A stretch of 5,626 nt of DNA, taken from positions 1-5,626 of the forward strand of contig CAZOTZ010000088.1 in assembly GCA_964582875.1 (NCBI GenBank). The letters run 5' to 3'. This DNA comes from JAADDV01 sp964582875 (GTDB lineage Bacteria > Aquificota > Aquificia > Aquificales > Hydrogenothermaceae). Each line of letters starts with the position of its first letter. The first letter of the stretch is position 1. Shown in pieces: positions 1 through 5,626 of the stretch. The translations under genes were made by a program, and so were the position numbers. The notes under the pieces were generated by a model, which worked only from the letters and a program-made list of their open reading frames with translations, was not told where the DNA came from and ran no database searches.

Positions 1-1955
1 CCTTCCTTTGAAGGGAGGGCTTTTATTGTACCTCTGTGTTTCTCTATTATCTCTTTTGTTATTGCAAGCCCAAGTCCACTTCCTTTTGATTTTTTTGAGT
101 AATAAGGAATAAAGACTTTCTCAAGGTCTTCTATAGGAATTCCTTTTCCTGTATCTTTAAATGTAAGGATAACCTTGTTGTTTTCCTGTTTTCCAGATAT
201 ATAAACAGTTCCTTTTCCTTCCATTGCTTCATAGCTGTTCTGGATAAGGTTTAAAAAAGCCTGTCTTAGGAGTTTTTTATCCCCTTTTATTATTAAATCA
301 GGAACATCAATGTTTATAAGGAAATTTTCTGTTTGGTAGCTCTGTTTTATCTCTTCAAGAAGCTGTTTTAAATGGATTTTTTCCAGTTCTAACCTGTTTC
401 CTGATGAAGCAAACTGTCCAAACTCTTTAACAAGTTTTGAGAGGTGGTCTACTTCGTTAAATATTACGTTCACAGCTTTTTCAAGTATTTCCGGGAATCT
501 TGGGTTATTGTTTTCATACTGCCTTTTTATTCTTTCTGCAGACAGTTTTATAGGAGTAAGTGGATTTTTTATCTCATGGGCTATTCTCTGGGCTATCTCT
601 TTCCATGCAAGTATTTTTTCAGCAGCTACTATATCTGTTATATCATCAAAAATCAAAACATAACCTTTCGGTGAAATCTGGGTTATTTTTGCTATTATTA
701 TTTTCCCATCTAAATTTATTGTCTGCTCCCTATGGATGTTCTTTATATCAAGGTTTATACTTTTCATAAACTCTTCAATATCTTTCCCTTCTATATCCTT
801 TTGTTTTATACCAAGTATCTGGGATGCTGCTTTGTTTATTTTTTCTATTTTTCCAAATCTGTTTGAGTAAATAACTCCTGTCCTTGCATTTTCAAGAATT
901 GCCTCTAAGTACTCTTTATTTGCCTTGAGGTCTTTGTTTGACCTTTCAAGCTGTAGATACAGATTTTTCAGTTCGTCTACCATTGAGTTAAATTCCTGAA
1001 TGAGAATTCCTATTTCATCTGGAGCTGATATATTTATTTTTGTGTTCAGGTCTCCCTGTGCAAGTTTTTTCGCTCCTTTGACCAGCTCTTCAAGGGGATA
1101 TGTTAGATTTCTAACAACGTACTGGCTAAACCATAAAGCTGCGAATATCACGAAAGCAGTAATTATTATCATAGTAAGGATATAACTGACTCTTATCGGG
1201 TTTTTGTAGTATCTAAACTGGGAGTAAACTTTTGATATATGCCTTACTTCTGACCTGTTTTTTGATAAAACATCAGGCAGAGGATAATCTATTATATAAG
1301 TATGTCGGTTGTAAGAGGTTATATACCTTAAGTAAAGTTTCCCTTTAACATTTATTATCTTTTTTTCTTCTTCAAGTTCATCTTCGCTTAAGGGGAGAAC
1401 AGGTTTTCCGTAAACACCTATTTTTTGGTTTTTGTTATTTAGAATAATGAGGGATTTTATTCTGAACTTTTTAAAAGCTTCGTAAGGGGTGATTTTTTTC
1501 TCCCCAAGTAGATATACAATACCATCTAAAAAACGGCTGTACTCTTTTATATTTTCGTCTGTTATTTTTTCTACATTTCTTAAAGCTTTTTCAACCTTCC
1601 CACTAAACCATAAGTTTGTTGCATCAGAGATAAGGCTTATAGAGGCAACAGACAGTATCATAGCTGGGATAACAACCATTGAAATCAGTATAAAAGAAAG
1701 TTTTTTTCTTAACTGTCCTGCGGGTCTTTTTTTCTCAAAAAATAGCTTTATTAGTTCTTTTAAGGATATTGCCAGTATGGAAAGAAAAAATACTACGTCT
1801 ATGTTTATTATGATTAAGAATATATAAGGGTTAAATACATCTTTTACTTTAGATATTTCTTTGAATATATATATGTTCCCAAATATAAAAACAAAAGTTA
1901 CAACAGTGAATATAAATATATCTCTTTTTTTTCTTTTTTTTCTAAACAAGTTCAT
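1..1955 (-). CDS. NtrY-type sensor histidine kinase (3' end cut by window edge)
   Basis: Membrane sensor kinase that should autophosphorylate on His and pass the phosphate to an NtrX-like response regulator. The frame is open for 651 codons from ATG 1955 to the left edge with no stop, so the last residues are missing (probably only a short tail). Visible in order: a very basic N-terminus (residues 1-11); predicted membrane helices at about 12-31, 44-66, 86-110 and 256-278; an extracytoplasmic segment of about 145 residues (111-255); HAMP at about 275-335 (P287, then the AQGDLN stretch); PAS at about 345-445; HisKA with phospho-acceptor H460 in IAHEIKNPLTPIKLSAERI; N box around N573 (NLIQNSYEAM); G1 box D601 (DTGKGIP); and G2 box at 625 (GSGLGLAI). 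The long match around H460 and the 3+1 helix layout are typical of the NtrY family, whose members often respond to nitrogen or redox state. The signal sensed here is unknown. The start overlaps the ccl stop as TAATG and has no strong Shine-Dalgarno, suggesting coupled translation. Family call is firm; the symbol ntrY is withheld because the role is unproven. Confidence 0.93.
   Translation of the reverse strand, partial: MNLFRKKRKKRDIFIFTVVTFVFIFGNIYIFKEISKVKDVFNPYIFLIIINIDVVFFLSILAISLKELIKLFFEKKRPAGQLRKKLSFILISMVVIPAMILSVASISLISDATNLWFSGKVEKALRNVEKITDENIKEYSRFLDGIVYLLGEKKITPYEAFKKFRIKSLIILNNKNQKIGVYGKPVLPLSEDELEEEKKIINVKGKLYLRYITSYNRHTYIIDYPLPDVLSKNRSEVRHISKVYSQFRYYKNPIRVSYILTMIIITAFVIFAALWFSQYVVRNLTYPLEELVKGAKKLAQGDLNTKINISAPDEIGILIQEFNSMVDELKNLYLQLERSNKDLKANKEYLEAILENARTGVIYSNRFGKIEKINKAASQILGIKQKDIEGKDIEEFMKSINLDIKNIHREQTINLDGKIIIAKITQISPKGYVLIFDDITDIVAAEKILAWKEIAQRIAHEIKNPLTPIKLSAERIKRQYENNNPRFPEILEKAVNVIFNEVDHLSKLVKEFGQFASSGNRLELEKIHLKQLLEEIKQSYQTENFLINIDVPDLIIKGDKKLLRQAFLNLIQNSYEAMEGKGTVYISGKQENNKVILTFKDTGKGIPIEDLEKVFIPYYSKKSKGSGLGLAITKEIIEKHRGTIKALPSKE
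1925..1941 (-). repeat. Two A8 tracts in the first codons of the kinase gene
   Basis: On the coding strand, two runs of eight A separated by one G span kinase codons 5 to 11, encoding the basic stretch RKKRKKR before the first membrane helix. Homopolymers of this length are known sites of transcriptional or replication slippage. They may equally be the plain result of AAA/AGA codon preference in an AT-rich genome. The frame is intact as sequenced. Confidence 0.6.
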
Positions 1956-1957
1956 TA
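1953..1957 (-). promoter_or_regulatory. TAATG stop/start overlap coupling ccl to the kinase gene
   Basis: The ccl stop TAA (1957-1955) shares its last A with the kinase ATG (1955-1953). Upstream of this ATG there is only a purine-rich AAGAAAG, unlike the clear GGAGGC before ligA and ccl. A ribosome ending ccl probably re-initiates here, tying kinase output to ccl translation. The overlap is seen directly; coupling is inferred. Confidence 0.75.
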
Positions 1958-2731
1958 CTTTCTTCTTTTAAATCTGTCTGGAAGTTCCCGTGGTTCAACT
2001 CCTAAATACTCAACTTCTTTTTCTTCATCAAGTCTCTTTGAAAAAGGTTTTTCCATTGTGAGTTCTTCGTAAACGTGGGCTACAAGTCCTGGAACTCTTC
2101 CTATGATGAAAAATCCTTTTCCGAGTCTCCAGTCAAATCCCATTTCAGATGTTATAGCGGCAATAGCTCCATCAACATTTAGCACAAGTCTTTTCCCTTT
2201 TTCTTTTTGAATTGCCTTTTCCACTTCTTCAGCAAAACTGCAGAATTTTCCGTAAAATCCTATCTCTTTTGCTATATCAAAGAGGGTTTTTGTTCTCGGG
2301 TCAAACTCTTTATAAAATCTGTGTCCGTATCCAGGAATTCTTTTTCCCTGACTGAAAAAATCTTTAACAACTTCTTCAGGATTTTTATCTACATTTTCCT
2401 GGAGAAATCTCATAGCACCTTCTAATGCTCCCCCATGGGCTTCCCCAAATGCAAGGATACCAGCTCCAACACCAACGTGGAGTGAGTTTCCTCCGCTTGC
2501 TACTGCCCTTGCTGCTATAACAGAGGGAGGAGCTATAGAATGTTCCACAACTGATACAAGGATAGCATCAAGCATCTTTGCTTCTTTTTCATCAGGAAGC
2601 TCACCTTTTAAAACAAGATAAATAGCTTCTGAAAAGGAAAGGTTTCCGATAAGGTCTCTTATTTTATATCCCCTGACATAAGCTTCATATCCATCATGCA
2701 TACTTATAGATGTTCTCCACTTTTTAGACAT
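1955..2731 (-). CDS. ccl: Citryl-CoA lyase candidate (short citrate-synthase-fold protein)
   Basis: Probably cleaves citryl-CoA to acetyl-CoA and oxaloacetate, the second half of two-step citrate cleavage in the reductive TCA cycle, in the cytoplasm. From the ATG at 2731 it has 258 residues, far shorter than citrate synthase (about 380-430) and close to the stand-alone lyase of Hydrogenobacter and to the C-terminal lyase part of ATP-citrate lyase. Motifs (numbered from this ATG): TSIS near the N-terminus; H64 in VEHSIAPPS, like the ADHGPAVS stretch of ATP-citrate lyase; GGNSLH; H99 in EAHGGALEGAM; H137 in IPGYGHRFYKEFDPR; D187 in LNVDGAIAAI; and R212 in IIGRVPGLVAH. H99, H137 and D187 match the citrate synthase catalytic triad. 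The start is ATG 2731, not the in-frame TTG at 2743: GGAGG lies 5 nt before the ATG, and the TTG would fall on that site. It begins 1 nt after the ligA stop and overlaps the kinase start. A short citrate synthase or a related CoA-ester lyase is the alternative. The enzyme family is near certain; the exact reaction is likely but not proven. Confidence 0.8.
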   Translation of the reverse strand: MSKKWRTSISMHDGYEAYVRGYKIRDLIGNLSFSEAIYLVLKGELPDEKEAKMLDAILVSVVEHSIAPPSVIAARAVASGGNSLHVGVGAGILAFGEAHGGALEGAMRFLQENVDKNPEEVVKDFFSQGKRIPGYGHRFYKEFDPRTKTLFDIAKEIGFYGKFCSFAEEVEKAIQKEKGKRLVLNVDGAIAAITSEMGFDWRLGKGFFIIGRVPGLVAHVYEELTMEKPFSKRLDEEKEVEYLGVEPRELPDRFKRRK

Positions 2732-2732
2732 G

Positions 2733-4883
2733 TTAGCCTCCAATTTTCTGTTTTAGCTCTTCAGGTATATGCTCTTTTACCATATCTAAAAACTCTTCTT
2801 CTGATATTGTTTTAACTCCAAGGGACTGGGCTTTTCTAAGTTTAGAGCCTGGGTTTTCCCCTACAACCAGAAATGATGTTTTTCTACTAACTGAAGATGT
2901 AGCTTTTCCTCCTAAAGCTTCCACAATTTCCTGGGCTATCTCCCTTGGACAACATTTTAGGGTTCCTGTAAAAACAAAACTTTTTCCTTGCAGGATATTT
3001 TCTCTCTTTTCTTCTTCCTTTTTGCAGGTTTCAACACCAAGTTCTTTCAGTTCATAAATCATTTTAAGGTTCTCTTCATTATGGAAAAAGTCATAAATAC
3101 TTCTTGCTACAACGTATCCTATATCCGGTAGTGCTTCAAGTTTTTCAACAGACCATTCTTTAAGTTCTTCTACACACTTTATGTGGTCTGCGAGGGTTTT
3201 AGCTGTAACCTTTCCTACGTATCTTATAGATAAACCTGTTATAAGCCTGTTTATAGGTCTGTGTTTTGATTCTTCAACTGCGTTTTTTAGATTTTCAACT
3301 GATTTTTCTCCCCATCCTTCAAGGTTTTTAATTTTTTCATAAGGGAGTCTGTATATATCAGGTATCTTTTTTAAAAATCCAAGCTTGTAAAACTTTCTGA
3401 CTGTAGCTTCTCCTAATCCCCTTATATCCATTGCATCTTTTGAAGCAAAATATATAATCCTTTCAACAACCTGTGCTGGACAGTTTATATTTACACATCT
3501 CCATACTGCTTCTTCTGGAAGTTTTACAAGTGGAGACCCACAGGAAGGACAGTTTTTTGGAAAAACTATAGGTTTTTCTTCTCCTGTTCTCGCTTCTTTA
3601 ATCACTTTTACTATATAAGGGATAACATCTCCAGCTCTTTCAACAAGAACCATATCCCCTATTCTTATGTCTTTTTCCTTTATAAAATCCTCGTTTATAA
3701 GTGAAACAGAAGAAACTGTAACACCACCTATCTCAACAGGTTCAAGTTTTGCTACAGGGGTTATAGCTCCTGTTCTACCTACCTGAAATACTACTTTTAC
3801 TATTCTGGTTGTTGCCTGTCTTGCTTTAAATTTAAAAGCAATTGCCCACCTTGGGTGGTGTGATGTCATACCAAGCTTATCGTAAAGAGATATATCGTTA
3901 ACTTTTATAACCATACCATCTATTTCATATGGATACTCATCTCTTTTCTTTTCCCATTCTTCACAGTAGGAAATAACTTCATCTATGTTTTTGCAAACTT
4001 TAAGTTCCTTCCCAGGGATAGGTGTCCTGAACCCAAGGTTATAAAGCATTTTTATTGCTTCATCATGCTTTTTTATTTTTGTTCCAAGGAGGTTATTACC
4101 GTCTTTATCTGTTGCATATGTTATCTGGTAAACAAATGCTTCAAGTTTCCTTTTTGCTACTTCCTTAGGATTTTGAAGTCTTAATGAACCTGCTGCTGCA
4201 TTTCTTGGATTTGCAAAAGGTGGAAGACCTTCTTCAAGTCTTTCATGGTTAAGTTTTTTAAAAATCTCTTTGTTCATAAGGACTTCACCACGTATTTCAA
4301 CTGTCTTTATACCATAACTACTGAAATCTGCAGATAGAGGAATTGTTCTTATTGTTTTAAGGTTTGGTGTTATATCTTCTCCAACAACGCCATCTCCTCT
4401 TGTAGCTCCCCTTATAAACTGGTTATTTTCATAAACAAGAGATATTCCTGCTCCATCAAATTTTGGTTCAACAGAGTATTCAATCTGTGATAATCCTGTT
4501 AACTCTTTTACCCTTCTATCAAAATCCCTGAGGTCTTCTTCATTATATGAGTTATCAAGGGAAAGCATAGGAGCGAGGTGTCTCACTTCTGGAAACTCTT
4601 TTGTAAGCTCAGAAGCTACCCTCTGTGTTGGGGAATCTGGAGTTATAAGCTCAGGCCATTTTGATTCAATATTTTTAAGAAGGTGAAATAGTTTATCGTA
4701 CTCATAATCGGATATAACAGGATTTGCAAGTACATAGTATCTCCAATCGTGGTATTTTATAACTTCCCTCAGGTCTTTTATTATTTTTTTAGCTTCTTCT
4801 TTAGATGTTATATCTTTTACTGTAAGTTTAAGAAACTCTTTTGTTTTCTTTATAAGCTCTTTTTCTTTTTCCGGTGTGTACAT
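2733..4883 (-). CDS. ligA: NAD+-dependent DNA ligase LigA
   Basis: Seals 3'-OH/5'-phosphate nicks in duplex DNA during replication and repair, using NAD+ to form a ligase-AMP intermediate and releasing NMN. At 716 residues it is a little longer than E. coli LigA (671), mainly through about 25 extra charged N-terminal residues. Domains in order: Ia, NMN-binding, at about 41-75 (Y49, Y50, D59, Y62, D63 in the YY...SDYEYD pattern); adenylation domain with E139 and catalytic K141 in EPKFDG, TRGDG at 161-165, RGE ending at 200, FANPRNAAAGSLR at 223-235, IDGMVIK at 321-327 and FKFKA at 350-354; OB fold at about 360-435; zinc finger with C445, C448, C463 and C468; helix-hairpin-helix region at about 482-620; BRCT at about 631-706 (GKSFVFTGTL, then ALGGK). 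Y50 stands where E. coli has His23. Start ATG 4883 has GGAGG 5 nt upstream. The gene follows the glycosyltransferase by 17 nt and ends 1 nt before ccl. No catalytic residue appears to be missing. Confidence 0.98.
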   Translation of the reverse strand: MYTPEKEKELIKKTKEFLKLTVKDITSKEEAKKIIKDLREVIKYHDWRYYVLANPVISDYEYDKLFHLLKNIESKWPELITPDSPTQRVASELTKEFPEVRHLAPMLSLDNSYNEEDLRDFDRRVKELTGLSQIEYSVEPKFDGAGISLVYENNQFIRGATRGDGVVGEDITPNLKTIRTIPLSADFSSYGIKTVEIRGEVLMNKEIFKKLNHERLEEGLPPFANPRNAAAGSLRLQNPKEVAKRKLEAFVYQITYATDKDGNNLLGTKIKKHDEAIKMLYNLGFRTPIPGKELKVCKNIDEVISYCEEWEKKRDEYPYEIDGMVIKVNDISLYDKLGMTSHHPRWAIAFKFKARQATTRIVKVVFQVGRTGAITPVAKLEPVEIGGVTVSSVSLINEDFIKEKDIRIGDMVLVERAGDVIPYIVKVIKEARTGEEKPIVFPKNCPSCGSPLVKLPEEAVWRCVNINCPAQVVERIIYFASKDAMDIRGLGEATVRKFYKLGFLKKIPDIYRLPYEKIKNLEGWGEKSVENLKNAVEESKHRPINRLITGLSIRYVGKVTAKTLADHIKCVEELKEWSVEKLEALPDIGYVVARSIYDFFHNEENLKMIYELKELGVETCKKEEEKRENILQGKSFVFTGTLKCCPREIAQEIVEALGGKATSSVSRKTSFLVVGENPGSKLRKAQSLGVKTISEEEFLDMVKEHIPEELKQKIGG
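2737..2741 (-). promoter_or_regulatory. Shine-Dalgarno site that fixes the ccl start
   Basis: GGAGG sits 5 nt upstream of ATG 2731 (GGAGGCTAACATG) and lies inside the last Gly codons of ligA. It rules out the upstream TTG at 2743, which touches the site itself. The same GGAGGC core at the same spacing precedes ligA. Confidence 0.85.
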
Positions 4884-4888
4884 ATAAG

Positions 4889-4893
4889 CCTCC
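4889..4893 (-). promoter_or_regulatory. Shine-Dalgarno site of ligA
   Basis: GGAGG lies 5 nt before the ligA ATG (GGAGGCTTATATG), within the 17-nt gap after the glycosyltransferase stop. It supports the 4883 start and gives ligA its own strong initiation site. The gap is too short for a terminator plus promoter, so read-through from the glycosyltransferase gene is expected. Confidence 0.85.
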
Positions 4894-4900
4894 GATGCAT

Positions 4901-5626
4901 TTATGTTCTGTACTTTCTGATACCATTCCAGACGTAATGGATAAAATAATACATGGATTTAGGGACAGAAAGTTTCTCTACTTCTCTGTATATTTTCCAC
5001 TGGTATATTGCAGGTTTAAGTTTATTGGAGGATATGGAACCTTTTCTAATTCTATAAAGAGCTAAAGGTTCAAGAATACCTTTTGTTTTGTTTATTTTTT
5101 TTAAGATACTTAACCATAAAGCATAATCCTCCTGTCTCTCTAAAAAATCCAGCATATACATTTTCCCAAGCTTTTCAGAATCATAAATAGCAGTTAAACA
5201 ACCTATATAGTTTGTTTTTAAAAGGGTTTTGTAGTTAGCTTCTGCTGGAGGATAAAATTCTCCCAGGATATTATCCTCTTCATCTATAAGTTTATATGCA
5301 CTGTATGTAAAAGGTAGATTGTTTTCTTTCATGAACAGTATCTGTTTTTCAAGTTTTTCTGGAAGCCACTGGTCATCAGCATCAAGGAAAGCTATATATC
5401 TTCCTTTTGCTTCCTTTATAGCTGTGTTTCTTGCTACTGCAGGACCGCTGTTTTTTTTAAGTTTTATTAACTTTATACGATTATCCTTTTCCATATACTT
5501 TTCTACTATAAGATTTGAGTTATCAGGACTACAGTCATCAACAATTATCATTTCCCAGTTCTCGTATGTCTGGGATAAAACAGACTCTATTGTTTTCGCT
5601 ATAAATTTTTCACTTTTGTAGGATGG
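4901..5626 (-). CDS. Family 2 glycosyltransferase (5' end cut by window edge)
   Basis: Transfers a sugar from a nucleotide-sugar donor, most likely in surface polysaccharide (O-antigen, capsule or similar) synthesis at the cytoplasmic face of the membrane. 241 residues are visible; the frame is open to the right edge and the real start lies outside. The Met codon at 5551 is internal, because the preceding codons still encode conserved family sequence (SEKFIAKTIESVLSQTYENW). Seen in order, numbered from the first visible residue: VDDCSPDNS at 29-37 (donor-binding Asp), SGPAVARN at 60-67, the DXD metal site FLDADDQW at 80-87, and E166/D167 in RQEDYALW, the expected catalytic base region. After this come EPLALYR and SISSNKLK, typical of TuaG-like GT2 enzymes, then a basic tail. 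No long membrane helix is visible. Only a few N-terminal residues of the first strand seem to be missing. Sugar and acceptor cannot be told from sequence. Confidence 0.93.
   Translation of the reverse strand, partial: PSYKSEKFIAKTIESVLSQTYENWEMIIVDDCSPDNSNLIVEKYMEKDNRIKLIKLKKNSGPAVARNTAIKEAKGRYIAFLDADDQWLPEKLEKQILFMKENNLPFTYSAYKLIDEEDNILGEFYPPAEANYKTLLKTNYIGCLTAIYDSEKLGKMYMLDFLERQEDYALWLSILKKINKTKGILEPLALYRIRKGSISSNKLKPAIYQWKIYREVEKLSVPKSMYYFIHYVWNGIRKYRT

Noticed and set aside
1..18. Short inverted repeat at the left edge (CCTTC, 4-nt loop, GAAGG) that could look like a terminator stem
   Set aside because: The stem is only 5 bp, it lies inside the open kinase frame, and no T-run follows on the coding strand within the window.
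444..1827. Several plus-strand open frames (for example 444-674, 560-769, 1000-1185, 1489-1827)
   Set aside because: They lie opposite the kinase gene, encode Phe/Ser/Tyr-rich sequence typical of the antisense of AT-rich coding DNA, and show no recognisable domain.
2207..2425. Plus-strand 72-residue frame opposite ccl
   Set aside because: It is antisense to a well-conserved enzyme gene with no recognisable motif, and its composition is that of a shadow frame.
4884..4900. Possible promoter or terminator between the glycosyltransferase and ligA
   Set aside because: The gap is 17 nt and is mostly taken up by the ligA ribosome binding site; there is no room for a -35/-10 pair or a stem-loop with a T-run.
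5549..5551. ATG at 5551 as the start of the glycosyltransferase
   Set aside because: Upstream codons to the window edge remain open and encode the conserved GT2 N-terminal helix, so this Met is internal.
4749..5621. Plus-strand frames opposite ligA and the glycosyltransferase (4749-4937, 4874-5065, 5319-5621)
   Set aside because: The composition is that of antisense shadows (Phe/Tyr-rich), and the minus strand is fully explained by strong genes.

Overview
The window holds four tightly packed genes, all read right to left (minus strand), with almost no intergenic DNA. In transcription order they are: a family 2 glycosyltransferase whose 5' end lies beyond the right edge; ligA, an NAD+-dependent DNA ligase; a short citrate-synthase-fold protein best read as citryl-CoA lyase (ccl); and an NtrY-type membrane sensor histidine kinase whose last codons lie beyond the left edge. 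The junctions are 17 nt, 1 nt, and a stop/start overlap (TAATG). The whole segment therefore looks like the middle of one operon, with its promoter to the right of the window and its terminator to the left. I see no RNA gene, CRISPR array, insertion sequence or internal promoter, and no gap longer than 17 nt.

The DNA is AT-rich and the proteins are rich in Lys, Glu and Ile, with heavy use of AAA, ATA and AGA/AGG codons, as in AT-rich thermophiles. A stand-alone citryl-CoA lyase of about 258 residues is known from the reductive TCA cycle of Aquificaceae such as Hydrogenobacter. Together with the mixed-function operon this points to Aquificota as the likeliest source. That is inference; family and genus cannot be fixed from this window.

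Region by region: 5626-4901 encodes most of a GT-A fold glycosyltransferase, probably for surface polysaccharide. 4883-2733 encodes a full-length LigA with all expected domains (Ia, adenylation with KFDG, OB, four-Cys zinc finger, HhH, BRCT). 2731-1955 encodes the citryl-CoA lyase candidate with the three citrate-synthase catalytic residues. 1955-1 encodes the kinase, with four predicted membrane helices, an extracytoplasmic sensor segment, HAMP, PAS, HisKA and HATPase domains.

The four genes do not form one obvious pathway. Co-transcription of unrelated housekeeping genes is common in Aquificota. The junction that most deserves a functional question is the translational coupling of a central carbon enzyme to an NtrY-like sensor. 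I found no convincing novel system here. The most useful results are the recovery of the edge-truncated kinase, the corrected start of ccl, and the assignment of ccl itself.
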